Below, piece by piece: positions 8,286 to 17,682 of a stretch of 64,000 bases of DNA. Numbering within the stretch: the first letter of the stretch is position 1; the number at the start of each line of letters is the position of its first letter. Both the position numbers and the translations under genes were made by a program. The notes below the pieces were generated by a model. It saw nothing but the letters and a program-made list of their open reading frames with translations. It had not been told where the DNA came from and searched no databases. Origin of the DNA: Catellatospora sp. KI3 (GTDB lineage: Bacteria > Actinomycetota > Actinomycetes > Mycobacteriales > Micromonosporaceae); contig NZ_JASAMB010000027.1 of the NCBI RefSeq assembly GCF_029948125.1, forward strand, positions 1 through 64,000, given 5' to 3'.

Positions 8286-10955
8286 GTGACCGAGACCCTG
8301 CTGCTGCTCGACGGCCACTCGCTGGCGTACCGGGCCTTCTTCGCCCTGCCCGTGGAGAACTTCTCCACCAGCACCGGCCAGCCCACCAACGCGGTGTACG
8401 GCTTCACCTCGATGCTGATCAACGTGCTGCGCGACGAGCGGCCCACCCACATCGCCGTCGCCTTCGACGTGTCGCGCCACTCGTTCCGCACCGAGCAGTA
8501 CGCCGAGTACAAGGCGGGCCGCTCGGAGACCCCGAGCGACTTCAAGGGCCAGGTCAGCCTGGTGCAGGAGGTGCTCGACGCGCTGCGGGTGCGCCACGTC
8601 GAGCTGGCCGGGTTCGAGGCCGACGACATCATCGCCACGCTGGCCCGGCAGGGCCGCGAGGCCGGGATGCGGGTGCTCATCTGCACCGGCGACCGCGACG
8701 CGTTCCAGCTGGTCACCAAGGACGTGACCGTGCTGTACCCGAAGAAGGGCGTCTCCGACCTGGCCCGGATGGACCCGGCCGCGGTGACCGAGAAGTACGG
8801 TGTCGGCCCCGACCGCTACCGCGACCTGGCCGCCCTGGTCGGCGAGTCCAGCGACAACCTGCCCGGCGTGCCCGGCGTGGGCCCCAAGACCGCCGCCAAG
8901 TGGATCACGCAGTACGACGGCCTGGACGGCGTCATCGCCCACGTCGACGAGATCAAGGGCAAGGCGGGGGACAGCCTGCGCGAGCACCTGGCCGGGGTGA
9001 TGCGCAACCACCAGATCAACAAGCTGCGCGACGACCTCGAGCTGCCGCTGCCGCTGGACGAGTCGCACTGGACCAGCTGGGACCGCGAGGCGGTGCACCA
9101 GGTGTTCGACACGCTGCAGTTCCGGGTGCTGCGCGACCGGCTCTACCAGTACCTCGACACCGCCGAGCCGGAGGCCGAGGCCGGGTTCGAACTCGACGGC
9201 ACGGTGCTGGAGGAGCCCGGCGCGCTCGCCGCCTGGCTGGAGGAGCACGGCGGCGGCACGATCGGCGTGGCCGTCGGCGGCACCTTCGGCCGCGGCACCG
9301 GCAACCTGACCGGCCTGGCCCTGGCCGCCGAGCAGGCGGCGGCGTGGTGCGACCCGGCCGGGCTGGACCCGGCCGACGAGACGGCGCTGGCGGCGTGGCT
9401 GGCCGACCCGCAGCGTCCCAAGGTCATCCACGACGCGAAGCCGGCCATGCTCGCCTTCCAGGCCCGGGGCTGGACCCTGGCCGGGCTGGCCAGCGACACC
9501 GCGCTGGCGGCCTACCTGGCCCGGCCGGACCAGCGCTCCTACGACCTGGCCGACCTGGCGCTGCGCTACCTGCACCGGGAGCTGCGCACTGAGGCGCCCG
9601 CCGGCAACGGCCAGCTGACCCTGGACTTCGGCGACGCCGCCCCCGACCGGGCCGCGGAGGAGGCGCTGATGCTGCGCGCCCGCGCCACCCTGGACCTGGT
9701 CGACGCGATCGGCGCCGAGCTGGGCACCGACGGGGGCGAGCGGCTGCTGGCCGAGCTGGAGCTGCCGCTGGTGCGGGTGCTCGGCGCCATGGAGCGCACC
9801 GGTATCGCCGCCGACACCGAGTACCTGTCGGAGCTGGAGTCGACGTTCGCGGCCGAGGTGAAGGCTGCCGCGCAGGCGGCGTACGCGGCGGTGGGGCGCG
9901 AGTTCAACCTGGGCTCGCCCAAGCAGCTGCAGGAGATCCTGTTCGGCGAGCTGAACCTGCCCAAGACCAAGAAGATCAAGACGGGTTACACCACCGACGC
10001 CGACGCGCTGCAGTGGCTCTACCAGCAGAGCGGGCACGCGGTCCTGGAGCACCTGCTGCGCCACCGCGATGTCGCCAAGCTCAAGTCGACCGTGGACGGC
10101 CTGCTCAAGTCGGTCAGCGACGACGGCCGCATCCATACCACGTTCTTCCAGACCGTGGCCGCGACCGGCCGCCTGTCCAGCACCGACCCCAACCTGCAGA
10201 ACGTGCCGATCCGCACCGAGGAGGGCCGCCGCATCCGGCGCGCCTTCGTGGTCGGCACCGGGTACGAGTCGCTGCTGACCGCCGACTACAGCCAGATCGA
10301 GATGCGGATCATGGCGCACCTGTCCGGCGACGCCGGGCTGATCGAAGCGTTCGCCTCCGGCGAGGACCTGCACACCACGGTCGCCTCGAAGGTGTTCGCC
10401 ACCGACGAGGTCAGTGCCGAGCAGCGCCGCCGCATCAAGGCCATGTCGTACGGCCTGGCCTACGGCCTCTCCGCGTACGGCCTGTCGCAGCAGCTGGGCA
10501 TCTCGACCGCCGAGGCGACCGGGCTGATGGAGGACTACTTCGCCCGCTTCGGCGGCGTGCGGGACTACCTGCACGCGGTCGTCGACCAGGCCCGCAAGGA
10601 CGGATACACGGCCACCATCCTGGGGCGCCGCCGATACCTGCCCGACCTGACCAGCGACAACCGGCAGCGGCGCGAGATGGCCGAGCGGATGGCCCTCAAC
10701 GCCCCGATCCAGGGGTCGGCCGCCGACGTGATCAAGCTGGCGATGCTGCGGGTCGAGAAGGCGCTCAAGGCCGAGGGCCTGGCCTCGCGGATGCTGCTCC
10801 AGGTCCACGACGAGCTGGTGTTCGAGGTCGCCCCCGGCGAGCGGGAGGCCCTGGAGGCGCTGGCCCGCCGCGAGATGGCCGGCGCCGTCGACATCTCCGT
10901 CCCGCTGGAGGTCTCTGTCGGCTCCGGCCCCGACTGGAACGCCGCCGACCACTGA
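8286..10955 (+). CDS. polA: DNA polymerase I
   Basis: Repair and Okazaki-fragment polymerase, 889 residues. The N-terminal 5'-3' exonuclease domain covers about residues 1-295 (LLLDGHSLAYRAFFALP; ICTGDRDAFQLV; GVPGVGPKTAAKW). The middle region, about 320-480, keeps the fold of the 3'-5' exonuclease but lacks the catalytic FDTET-type motif (IGVAVGGTFGRG stands there), so proofreading is probably absent, as in many actinobacterial PolI. The polymerase domain carries motif A (TADYSQIEMR, near 663), motif B (RRRIKAMSYGLAYG, near 714) and motif C (QVHDELVFE, near 839). The GTG start follows a leaderless-type -10. Confidence 0.97.
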   Translation: MTETLLLLDGHSLAYRAFFALPVENFSTSTGQPTNAVYGFTSMLINVLRDERPTHIAVAFDVSRHSFRTEQYAEYKAGRSETPSDFKGQVSLVQEVLDALRVRHVELAGFEADDIIATLARQGREAGMRVLICTGDRDAFQLVTKDVTVLYPKKGVSDLARMDPAAVTEKYGVGPDRYRDLAALVGESSDNLPGVPGVGPKTAAKWITQYDGLDGVIAHVDEIKGKAGDSLREHLAGVMRNHQINKLRDDLELPLPLDESHWTSWDREAVHQVFDTLQFRVLRDRLYQYLDTAEPEAEAGFELDGTVLEEPGALAAWLEEHGGGTIGVAVGGTFGRGTGNLTGLALAAEQAAAWCDPAGLDPADETALAAWLADPQRPKVIHDAKPAMLAFQARGWTLAGLASDTALAAYLARPDQRSYDLADLALRYLHRELRTEAPAGNGQLTLDFGDAAPDRAAEEALMLRARATLDLVDAIGAELGTDGGERLLAELELPLVRVLGAMERTGIAADTEYLSELESTFAAEVKAAAQAAYAAVGREFNLGSPKQLQEILFGELNLPKTKKIKTGYTTDADALQWLYQQSGHAVLEHLLRHRDVAKLKSTVDGLLKSVSDDGRIHTTFFQTVAATGRLSSTDPNLQNVPIRTEEGRRIRRAFVVGTGYESLLTADYSQIEMRIMAHLSGDAGLIEAFASGEDLHTTVASKVFATDEVSAEQRRRIKAMSYGLAYGLSAYGLSQQLGISTAEATGLMEDYFARFGGVRDYLHAVVDQARKDGYTATILGRRRYLPDLTSDNRQRREMAERMALNAPIQGSAADVIKLAMLRVEKALKAEGLASRMLLQVHDELVFEVAPGEREALEALARREMAGAVDISVPLEVSVGSGPDWNAADH

Positions 10956-10977
10956 CCCACCCGCCCCACCGCGCCCC

Positions 10978-11001
10978 GCCCCGCCTCCCGGCAGGCGGGG
11001 C
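10978..11001 (+). terminator. Probable polA terminator
   Basis: GCCCCGCCT (10978-10986) pairs with AGGCGGGGC (10993-11001) around CCCGGC, 23 bases after the polA stop. CACCCCTTTCCC follows, so the T tract is weak. Confidence 0.55.
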
Positions 11002-11007
11002 GCACCC

Positions 11008-11069
11008 CTTTCCCGTCGATCATGAACCTATGGCACGGCTCGACGGTGCGTCGCGGGCACAGCTTCCTG
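11008..11069. repeat. Dispersed repeat family A, copy 2
   Basis: 58 of 62 bases match copy 1 at 7754-7815. The right end of the inverted structure is lost here: GGACACC replaces the closing arm GATCGAC. The two copies bracket the PPOX-polA pair in the same orientation. Confidence 0.75.
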
Positions 11070-11105
11070 GACACCCGTCCGCCGGTGGGGCCCGCCGCTC
11101 GGAGG

Positions 11106-11169
11106 GTGCAGTTTCGGGGAAACTGCAGGAATCGAGCCCGCTTTTCCAGCACTTTCCCCGAAACTGCAC
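11106..11169. repeat. Dispersed hairpin repeat family B, copy 1
   Basis: Perfect 17-base inverted arms, GTGCAGTTTCGGGGAAA (11106-11122) and its complement (11153-11169), enclose about 30 bases. The left arm plus the next bases is itself palindromic (CAGTTTCGGGGAAACTG). Related elements lie at 17295-17358 and 26445-26509. It sits between the convergent polA and gluconokinase genes and may terminate both. Confidence 0.8.
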
Positions 11170-11184
11170 CTACGACGGCGCGAG

Positions 11185-11210
11185 GACCCGCCCCGCGACG
11201 GCGGCGGGTC
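11185..11210 (-). terminator. Candidate gluconokinase terminator
   Basis: GACCCGCC (11185-11192) pairs with GGCGGGTC (11203-11210), just beyond the stop of the minus-strand gluconokinase gene. No T tract is visible, so this is weak. Confidence 0.35.
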
Positions 11211-11226
11211 AGGTGGGCGCGGTGGG

Positions 11227-11730
11227 TCAGGTGGTCAAGGCGGTGGTGGCGCGGTCGACGAGGTCGGCGGGGGACAGGGTGATCGGCAAGGCGATCGAGT
11301 TCTCGTCCGGGCCCGGTACCTCCAGCTCGGCCAGCTGCGAGTCGAGCAGCACCGGGTTGAAGAAGTGGCCGGGGCGGTGGCCCAGGCGGGCGGCGAGCAG
11401 TTCCCGGTCGCCGTCGAGGTAGACGATCCGCAGGTCGGGTGCGGCGGCGCGGAGCCGGTCGCGGTAGTGGCGTTTGAGCGCCGAGCACGCCAGGACGGCG
11501 GGTCGGCCGTCGCCTGCCTGGGCGGCGAGCCACTGCGCGCAGGCCAGCAGCCACGGTTCGCGGTCGGCGTCGGTGAGCGGGATGCCGTCGTGCATCTTCT
11601 GCTTGTTGGCCGGTGGGTGCAGGTCGTCGGCGTCCTGGAAGGCCGCCCCGAGTCGCAGCGCCAGGTTCGTGCCGATGGTGGTCTTGCCGCTGCCGGAGAC
11701 TCCCATGACCAGTACGGGCGTATCACTCAC
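11227..11730 (-). CDS. gntK: Gluconokinase
   Basis: Phosphorylates gluconate to 6-phosphogluconate, feeding the pentose-phosphate pathway. The product is 167 residues, the usual size for the GntK/GntV family. It has P-loop GVSGSGKTT at residues 10-18, DADDLHPPANKQKMHDGIPL and the ACSALKRHYRDRLR motif, all characteristic. The start is GTG at 11730, seven bases after a TAGTGT -10 on the minus strand. No gluconate permease or regulator is adjacent. Confidence 0.93.
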   Translation of the reverse strand: MSDTPVLVMGVSGSGKTTIGTNLALRLGAAFQDADDLHPPANKQKMHDGIPLTDADREPWLLACAQWLAAQAGDGRPAVLACSALKRHYRDRLRAAAPDLRIVYLDGDRELLAARLGHRPGHFFNPVLLDSQLAELEVPGPDENSIALPITLSPADLVDRATTALTT

Positions 11731-11737
11731 GCGCCTG

Positions 11738-11743
11738 ACACTA
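11738..11743 (-). promoter_or_regulatory. gntK: -10 element (TAGTGT, minus strand) of gntK, probably leaderless
   Basis: Read on the minus strand, TAGTGT is followed by CAGGCGC and then the GTG start, a seven-base gap. Confidence 0.5.
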
Positions 11744-11770
11744 GCCCACCGCCACAGCCGCCTCCCGGCC

Positions 11771-11834
11771 CACGACCCTCCCGGCCTACGACCCTCCCGG
11801 CCTACGACCCTCCCGGCCCACGACCCTCCCGGAT
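11771..11834. repeat. Tandem array, four 16-bp units
   Basis: Four consecutive 16-base units, [C/T]ACGACCCTCCCGGCC, occupy 11771-11786, 11787-11802, 11803-11818 and 11819-11834, the last ending GGAT. A partial unit (CTCCCGGCC) precedes them. The array lies just upstream of gntK, beyond its -10 element. Confidence 0.85.
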
Positions 11835-11851
11835 CGGTCCTCCGACGCCGA

Positions 11852-11916
11852 AAGATCGCCGTCCCCGGTCATTCGGTGAGCTACAGCCGCACCGAACGAC
11901 CGAAAACAGCGATCTT
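11852..11916. repeat. Dispersed 65-bp inverted repeat family C, copy 1
   Basis: Arms of 27 bases (11852-11878 and 11890-11916) match at 22 positions, and most mismatches would still be G-U pairs in RNA. The arms begin AAGATCGC and end GCGATCTT, with an 11-base loop. A second 65-bp element with the same ends is at 20216-20280. It lies 29 bases past the minus-strand amino-acid permease gene and could act as its terminator. Confidence 0.75.
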
Positions 11917-11945
11917 GGAGGAGGCCTGGTGCTCCCTGCGGCCAC

Positions 11946-13409
11946 TCAGTCGTAGGACGGGGTCGAGGAGCGGGCCAGGCGGCTGTGGCGGCGGCCGTAC
12001 GGGAAGTACAGCAGCAGGCCCACGGCCATCCAGATCACGAACCGGATCCACGTGTCGACGGGCAGGTTCACCATCAGCCACAGGCAGGCCAGCACCGCCA
12101 CGATCGGCAGGAACGGCACCCACGGCACCCGGAAGCTGCGGTGCAGGTCGGGCCGTGTCTTGCGCAGGATGACGACGCCGATCGAGACCACCACGAACGC
12201 GAACAGCGTGCCGATGCTGGTCAGCTCGGACAGCTTGGTCAGGTCGAGGAACGCGGCCAGGATCGCGATGATCACGCTGGTGACGATGGTGATGATCCAC
12301 GGCGTGCCGTAGCGCGGGTGCACCGCGGCCAGCTTCTCGGGCAGCAGCCGGTCGCGCGACATGGCGAACAGCACGCGTGCCTGGCCGAGCATCAGCACCA
12401 GCACCACGGTGGTGATACCGCAGATGGCGCCGAGGGAGATGAGCTTGGCCGCCCAGTCCTGCCCGACCAGCTCGAACGCCAGCGCCAGCGGGGCGCCGGT
12501 GTCCAGCTGCTTGTAGTTGGCCATGCCGGTGATGACGAACGAGACGGCCGCGTACAGGACCGTGCAGATGACCAGCGAGCCGATGATGCCGCGGGGCAGG
12601 TCGCGCTGCGGGTGCTTGGTCTCCTCGGCGGTGGTGGCGACGATGTCGAAGCCGATGTACGCGAAGAAGACGATCGAGGACGCGGCCAGGATGCCCCACA
12701 GCCCGTAGTGCTGCGGCGTGATGCCGAGCAGGTGCTGGATCAGCGGCGCGGCCCCGCCCTCCTCCGTCTTGGCGGGCACCGCCGGCGGGATGTACGGCGA
12801 GTAGTTGGCGGCCTTGATGAAGAACGCCCCCAGCGCGATCACGAACAGCACCACGGCGATCTTGATCGCGACCAGCACCGCGGTGACCCGACCGGAGATC
12901 TTCGCGCCGATCACGCCGAGGGCGGCGCAGACGAACACGATGAAGATCGCGCCGAAGTCGGGGATGGCCTTGTCGCCGGCCAGCCAGTCCGGCAGGTTGA
13001 GCAGCGAGTGCAGGTAGCTGGACCAGCCGCGGGCCACCACGGCCGCGCCCAGGCCGAGCTCCAGCGCCAGGTCCCAGCCGATGATCCAGGCGATGAACTC
13101 GCCCAGGGTGGCGTACGAGAACGTGTACGCCGATCCGGCCACCGGCACGGTCGAGGCGAACTCGGCGTAGCAGAGGGCCGCCAGCCCGCACACGATCGCG
13201 GCGAGGATGAAGGAGATCACGATCGCCGGGCCCGCGTTGATCGCGGCCTGCTTGCCGGTGAGCACGAAGATGCCCGTGCCGATGATGACACCGATGCCGA
13301 AGACCGTGAGGTCGAACGCGGTCAGTTCCTTCTTGAGGCGGTGACCGGGTTCGTCGGTCTCTGCGATGGACTGCTCCACCGACTTCGTCCGAAATATGCT
13401 GTTGCTCAC
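11946..13409 (-). CDS. APC-family amino-acid permease (cationic amino-acid transporter type)
   Basis: Polytopic membrane transporter of 487 residues with about twelve membrane spans. The first span region carries the APC signature FGIGVIIGTGIFVLTGKQAA, with FILAAIVCGLAALCYAEFAS and TVPVAGSAYTFSYATLGEFI further on. Overall it resembles YfnA/CAT-type permeases for basic or broad-range amino acids; the substrate is not defined by sequence. The GTG start at 13409 has no Shine-Dalgarno sequence but lies six bases after TACGCT on the minus strand. Confidence 0.9.
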   Translation of the reverse strand: MSNSIFRTKSVEQSIAETDEPGHRLKKELTAFDLTVFGIGVIIGTGIFVLTGKQAAINAGPAIVISFILAAIVCGLAALCYAEFASTVPVAGSAYTFSYATLGEFIAWIIGWDLALELGLGAAVVARGWSSYLHSLLNLPDWLAGDKAIPDFGAIFIVFVCAALGVIGAKISGRVTAVLVAIKIAVVLFVIALGAFFIKAANYSPYIPPAVPAKTEEGGAAPLIQHLLGITPQHYGLWGILAASSIVFFAYIGFDIVATTAEETKHPQRDLPRGIIGSLVICTVLYAAVSFVITGMANYKQLDTGAPLALAFELVGQDWAAKLISLGAICGITTVVLVLMLGQARVLFAMSRDRLLPEKLAAVHPRYGTPWIITIVTSVIIAILAAFLDLTKLSELTSIGTLFAFVVVSIGVVILRKTRPDLHRSFRVPWVPFLPIVAVLACLWLMVNLPVDTWIRFVIWMAVGLLLYFPYGRRHSRLARSSTPSYD

Positions 13410-13415
13410 GTTTTG

Positions 13416-13421
13416 AGCGTA
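13416..13421 (-). promoter_or_regulatory. -10 element (TACGCT, minus strand) of the amino-acid permease gene, probably leaderless
   Basis: TACGCT, then CAAAAC, then the GTG start: a six-base gap. No ribosome binding site is seen. Confidence 0.45.
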
Positions 13422-13476
13422 CGCGCGTACAGACTGCCCACTGGGCGTGATCGCTCAACTTGATCCGCTCAAAGAA

Positions 13477-13510
13477 GCAGGGGCGGCACCCGGCCGGGTG
13501 CCGCCCCTGC
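13477..13510 (-). terminator. Terminator of alaS
   Basis: A perfect 15-bp stem, GCAGGGGCGGCACCC (13477-13491) with 13496-13510, closes on a GGCC loop. On the minus strand it follows the alaS stop by 16 bases and is followed by TTCTTTGAG, so it reads as a Rho-independent terminator for alaS. Confidence 0.85.
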
Positions 13511-13526
13511 TAAAGGGAGGGTCAGG

Positions 13527-16211
13527 TCAGCGCTTCGCCGCCGCCAGCTCGCCCACGGTGCGCTCGATCTCGCCGAGCGCCTCGGGGATCGCCGTCACGT
13601 TGGTGCCGCCGCCCTGGGCGACGTCGTCGCGGCCGCCGCCGCCCCCGCCGAGGATCTTCGCGGCGGTACGGACCAGCTGGCCCGCCTTGACGCCCAGGTC
13701 CCGAGCGGCGTCGTTGACCGCGACGACGACCACCGGGCGGTCGCCGGAGACGCCGCTGACCGCGACCACGGCCGGGCGCGCCGACAGCCGGTTGCGCACG
13801 TCCAGCGCCAGCGTGCGCAGGTCGTCGGCGTTGTCGGCCTCGGGCAGGTGCCGGACCACCACGGCCACGCCGTTGACGTCGGACGCGCTGTCGGCGATCG
13901 TCCCCGCCGCCTGGAGCACCTGGGCGGCGCGCAGGCTCTGGATCTCCTTCTCGACCTCGCGCAGGCGGCTGACCATGCCCGCGACCCGGTCCGGCAGCTC
14001 CTCCGGGCGCACCTTCAGCGCGTCGGTGAGCTGCGCGACCAGGGCGTGCTCGCGGGCCAGGAAGCGGTACGCGTCGGTGCCGACGAGCGCCTCGACGCGG
14101 CGTACCCCCGAACCGATCGACGCGGCGCTCAGCAGCTTGATCACGCCGAGCTGGCCGGAGCGGTTGGCGTGCGTGCCGCCGCACAGCTCGCGCGAGTAGT
14201 CGCCGACGGTGACCACGCGGACCTGCTCGCCGTACTTCTCGCCGAACATCGCCACGGCGCCGATCTCGCGGGCCTGCTTGATCGGCATGACCTCGGCGTG
14301 CACCTCCAGGTCGGCGATCAGCACCTCGTTGATGCGCTGCTCGACGTCGTGCAGCACCGACGGGGCCACCGCGCCCGGGGTGGTGAAGTCGAAGCGGAAC
14401 CGGCCCGGCCCGTTCTCCGAACCGGCCTGCGCGGCCGACTCGCCCAGCGCGTCGCGGAACGCCTTGTGCACCAGGTGGGTGGCGGTGTGCGAGCGGGAGA
14501 TCGCGCGGCGGCGCTCCAGGTCGATCTGGGCCTGCACGTCGGCGCCGAGCGCCACCTCGCCGCTGATGACGCGGCCGCGGTGCACGACCAGGCCGTCGAT
14601 CGGGGTCTGCACGTCGTCGACGTGGATCACCGCGCCGCCGCCGAGCTCGATGATGCCCTGGTCGGAGAGCTGGCCGCCGCCCTCGGCGTAGAACGGGGTG
14701 CGGTCCAGGACGATCTCGATCTCCTGGCCCTCGTACGCCGCCTTGGCGGGGGCGCCGGCGACCAGCAGGCCGCGGACGCTGCCCTCGGCCGAGGTCTGCG
14801 TGTAGCCGAGGAAGTCCGAGCGGCCCGAGCTGTTGAGCACCTCGCGGTACGCCGAGACGTCGACGTGGCCGGTCTTCTTGGCCTTCGCGTCGGCCTTGGC
14901 CCGGTCGCGCTGCTCCTTCATCAGGCGGCGGAAGCCGTCCTCGTCCACGGACAGGCCCTGCTCGGCCGCCATCTCCAGGGTGACGTCGATCGGGAAGCCG
15001 TACGTGTCGTGCAGCTGGAACGCCTGGTCGCCGGCGAGCACGGTCGCGCCCTTGGCCTTCGTCTCGGCCGCGGCCAGGTCGAAGATCGAGGTGCCGGACT
15101 TCAGCGTCTGCAGGAACGCCGCCTCCTCGGCCACCGCGATGGTGTCGATGCGCTTGCGGTCGGTCTCCAGCTCCGGGTACTGCGGGCCCATGATGCCGAT
15201 GGTCTTGCCGACCAGCTCGTGCATGGTGGGCTGGTGCGCGCCGAGCAGGCGCAGGTTGCGGATGGCGCGGCGCAGGATGCGGCGCAGCACGTAGCCGCGG
15301 CCCTCGTTGCTGGGCACCACGCCGTCGGCGATGAGCATGGTCGCGGTGCGGACGTGGTCGGCGACCACGCGCAGCGAGATGTCGCTCTTGTGGTCGGCGC
15401 CGTAGCGGCTGCCGGACAGCTGCGCGGCCAGGTCCAGGATCGGGCGGGTGGTGTCGATCTCGTACAGGTTGTCGACGCCCTGCAGCAGCGTGGCCAGCCG
15501 CTCCAGGCCCAGGCCGGTGTCGATGTTCTTGCTCGGCAGGTCCCCGACGATCGGGTAGCCCTCCTTGGAGGAGCCCTCACCCCGGATGTTCTGCATGAAC
15601 ACCAGGTTCCAGATCTCCAGGTACCGGTCGCCGGCGGTGTCCTTGAGCGGGCCGCCCTCGGGGCCGAACGACGGGCCGCGGTCGTAGTTGATCTCCGAGC
15701 ACGGGCCGCACGGCCCCGGCACGCCCATCGACCAGAAGTTGGCCGCCATGCCCAGCCGCTGGATCCGCTCCTTCGGCACGCCGACCTGCTTGTGCCAGAT
15801 GTCCTCGGCCTCGTCGTCGTCGAGGTAGACCGTGATCCACAGGCGGTCGGGGTCCAGGCCGTAGCCGCCGTCGGCGGTGGAGCTGGTCAGCAGCTCCCAC
15901 GCCATCGGGATGGCCTTCTCCTTGAAGTAGTCGCCGAAGGAGAAGTTGCCGCACATCTGGAAGAACGAGTTGTGCCGGGTGGTCTTGCCGACCTCTTCGA
16001 TGTCGGTGGTCCGCACGCACTTCTGCACACTGGTCGCGCGGGGCCACGGCGCCGGGATCTCACCCAGGAAGTAGGGCTTGAACGGCGCCATACCGGCGTT
16101 GATCAGCAACAGGGTGGGATCGTCGGCGATGAGCGACGCCGACTCGACCACCTGGTGGCCACGCTGCTCGAAGTAGCTGAGCCAACGCTTGCGGATCTCT
16201 GCCGATAGCAT
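13527..16211 (-). CDS. alaS: Alanine--tRNA ligase
   Basis: Charges tRNA-Ala, 894 residues, full length for the family. The class II aminoacylation domain opens the protein ([36 protein letters not shown]). The editing domain has HTATH near 573-577 and CGGTH near 676-680, the four zinc and editing ligands. The DHHA1/C-Ala tail ends with a Gly-rich segment ([15 protein letters not shown]). ATG at 16211 is preferred because GGAAGG lies about nine bases upstream on the minus strand; a longer open frame to 16460 adds an unrelated stretch. It stands alone here, without ruvX, mltG or aroE downstream. Confidence 0.97.
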   Translation of the reverse strand: MLSAEIRKRWLSYFEQRGHQVVESASLIADDPTLLLINAGMAPFKPYFLGEIPAPWPRATSVQKCVRTTDIEEVGKTTRHNSFFQMCGNFSFGDYFKEKAIPMAWELLTSSTADGGYGLDPDRLWITVYLDDDEAEDIWHKQVGVPKERIQRLGMAANFWSMGVPGPCGPCSEINYDRGPSFGPEGGPLKDTAGDRYLEIWNLVFMQNIRGEGSSKEGYPIVGDLPSKNIDTGLGLERLATLLQGVDNLYEIDTTRPILDLAAQLSGSRYGADHKSDISLRVVADHVRTATMLIADGVVPSNEGRGYVLRRILRRAIRNLRLLGAHQPTMHELVGKTIGIMGPQYPELETDRKRIDTIAVAEEAAFLQTLKSGTSIFDLAAAETKAKGATVLAGDQAFQLHDTYGFPIDVTLEMAAEQGLSVDEDGFRRLMKEQRDRAKADAKAKKTGHVDVSAYREVLNSSGRSDFLGYTQTSAEGSVRGLLVAGAPAKAAYEGQEIEIVLDRTPFYAEGGGQLSDQGIIELGGGAVIHVDDVQTPIDGLVVHRGRVISGEVALGADVQAQIDLERRRAISRSHTATHLVHKAFRDALGESAAQAGSENGPGRFRFDFTTPGAVAPSVLHDVEQRINEVLIADLEVHAEVMPIKQAREIGAVAMFGEKYGEQVRVVTVGDYSRELCGGTHANRSGQLGVIKLLSAASIGSGVRRVEALVGTDAYRFLAREHALVAQLTDALKVRPEELPDRVAGMVSRLREVEKEIQSLRAAQVLQAAGTIADSASDVNGVAVVVRHLPEADNADDLRTLALDVRNRLSARPAVVAVSGVSGDRPVVVVAVNDAARDLGVKAGQLVRTAAKILGGGGGGRDDVAQGGGTNVTAIPEALGEIERTVGELAAAKR

Positions 16212-16323
16212 GGAAACGGCCTTCCGATCGTCAGGTACGAATATGGCGAGGTGGGCAAACACCCCGTCCGATGCAACTTGCCATGCTACCGCCGGGCCTA
16301 TTACCCCCCGCGAACCGACACCG

Positions 16324-16359
16324 CCCCCGGACCCCGCCCGGGACGGCGGTCCGGAGGGG
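16324..16359 (-). terminator. Candidate terminator of the methyltransferase gene
   Basis: CCGGACC (16327-16333) pairs with GGTCCGG (16348-16354), and flanking C and G runs (CCCC upstream, GGGG downstream) can extend the stem past a bulged A. It lies directly downstream of the minus-strand methyltransferase stop. Confidence 0.5.
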
Positions 16360-16363
16360 CAGG

Positions 16364-17236
16364 TCAGGGGCGGTGCGCCAGGAACACCGCGGTGCCCGGG
16401 ATCAGCCGGCCGCGCAGCGGACTCCAGCCGCCCCACACCTGGTCGTTGTGCTCGGGCCACTCCGGCTCGACCAGGTCGTCGAGGACCAGCCCGGCCGTCG
16501 CCAGCAGCCGCACCCAGTCGCCGACCGTCCGGTGGTGCTCCACGTAGGTCGGCACGCCGTGCTCGTCCTCCTCGACGTAGGCGCGCCGGTCCCAGTACGG
16601 GTGCACCGCCACCAGCCCCGACTCGGTCGGGTCGTCGAGGAACGACCAGCGCAGCGGATGGGTCACCGAGAAGGCCAGCCGCCCGCCCGGGCGCAGCACC
16701 CGGACGGTCTCACGCAGCACCGACGCGGCGTCGGCCACGAACGGCAGCGCGCCGTACGACGAGCAGACCAGGTCGAACGACGCGTCCGCGAACGGCAGCG
16801 CCTGCGCGTCGGCCTGCACCACGGGCAGCGCGACGCCCTCCCGCGCGTCCAGGCGGCGGGAGTGGTGCAGCTGCCGCCCGGACAGCTCCAGGCCCACCAC
16901 GTACGCCCCCTGGCTGGTGAGCCAGCGCCCGCACTGCCCGGCGCCGCAGCCGAGCTCCAGCACCCGCTCGCCCTTGACCGCGCCCAGCAGCCCGGCCTCG
17001 GCCTCGTCCAGGCCCTCCGGCCCCCACACGAACCGCGACCCGCCCAGGAACGAGCCGTGCTCGGCCTGGTATGCGTCGGCGGCGCCGTCCCACCAGCGCA
17101 TGTTCGCCCGTACGCTCTCCCGCCGGGACGCGGGGCGGCGCGACACCTGCGCGGTGTCGTCGGGGTAGTCGGGCTCGGACTGGGCCCCGGTCTCAGTCGA
17201 CTCGTCGACGAAGTGATCAGACGTCACGGAGTGCAT
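16364..17236 (-). CDS. Class I SAM-dependent methyltransferase
   Basis: About 290 residues with a canonical Rossmann methyltransferase core (Methyltransf_11/25 type). Motif I is [15 protein letters not shown] near residue 90, followed by the acidic and motif II-III region ([20 protein letters not shown]) and [20 protein letters not shown]. The N terminus ([20 protein letters not shown]) resembles actinobacterial proteins annotated only as methyltransferases. The target is unknown. ATG at 17236 is a reasonable start, but no strong ribosome site supports it, and a later ATG at MRWW is possible. Confidence 0.8.
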   Translation of the reverse strand: MHSVTSDHFVDESTETGAQSEPDYPDDTAQVSRRPASRRESVRANMRWWDGAADAYQAEHGSFLGGSRFVWGPEGLDEAEAGLLGAVKGERVLELGCGAGQCGRWLTSQGAYVVGLELSGRQLHHSRRLDAREGVALPVVQADAQALPFADASFDLVCSSYGALPFVADAASVLRETVRVLRPGGRLAFSVTHPLRWSFLDDPTESGLVAVHPYWDRRAYVEEDEHGVPTYVEHHRTVGDWVRLLATAGLVLDDLVEPEWPEHNDQVWGGWSPLRGRLIPGTAVFLAHRP

Positions 17237-17682
17237 TGTCACCGATGCCCGGACCCGTCCCGCGCGACCGCCCCGCCCGGTGCCGCGATGTCGCGTGCGG
17301 TTTCCGGGAAAGTGCTCAAATCTCGGCTGCGACCGCTGCACTTCTCCCGATACCGCGCCCTTGCCGAGGGCGCGCGACGGGGCGTGAGCAGGGGTGTGAT
17401 GCAGGCGACAATCTGGCCGCAATCCCTACGGACGCTCCCGAATCAGGAAGAGGGGAGCGTCACGGGAGGGGTGGGGTTGCGTCGTGTGGTAATGGGCACG
17501 GTAAGCTGTTCGATGCACTCGCACGTCCGCGGTTCTCGGCATGGAGCAGACCCGCTGTCGCGACGGACGCCCGGTTCCCGGACACCCGGAGCCCCGGACG
17601 TCCGCAGCGTAGACGAGCGGGCGCGGCAGTGGAACCACCACTGGGTCACACTGAACACCCATCCGACGGAGCAACAGTCCAC
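17237..17682. other. Divergent intergenic region before rpsA
   Basis: This 446-base gap separates the methyltransferase gene (minus) from rpsA (plus). It contains hairpin repeat B copy 2 (17295-17358) and a possible promoter with TTGCGT (17476-17481) and TAAGCT (about 17501-17506), whose spacing is longer than ideal. If that promoter is used, rpsA has a leader of roughly 170 bases. No convincing gene is seen. Confidence 0.45.
17295..17358. repeat. Dispersed hairpin repeat family B, copy 2 (diverged, opposite orientation)
   Basis: GTGCGGTTTCCGGGAAAGTGCT opens the element and the closing arm CTGCACTTCTCCCGATACCG is its imperfect complement. Length and layout match copies 1 and 3. It aligns best with their reverse complements (GGGAAAGTGCT at the same place), so orientation is opposite. 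Confidence 0.65.

Noticed and set aside
8217-10952. 911-codon open frame on the strand opposite polA
   Set aside because: It mirrors polA exactly, has low-complexity Gln/Arg/Gly/Val composition and no family resemblance. Long antisense frames are expected where third positions are nearly all G or C. The same applies to the frames at 2221-3582, 17443-19647, 22496-24448, 35841-37721, 39029-41824, 42403-45117, 53564-55552 and 59777-61381.
17071-17682. 204-codon extension upstream of rpsA
   Set aside because: Its translation is Arg/Pro/Ser-rich with no S1 homology, and it overlaps the repeat and promoter region. ATG 17683 has a ribosome site.
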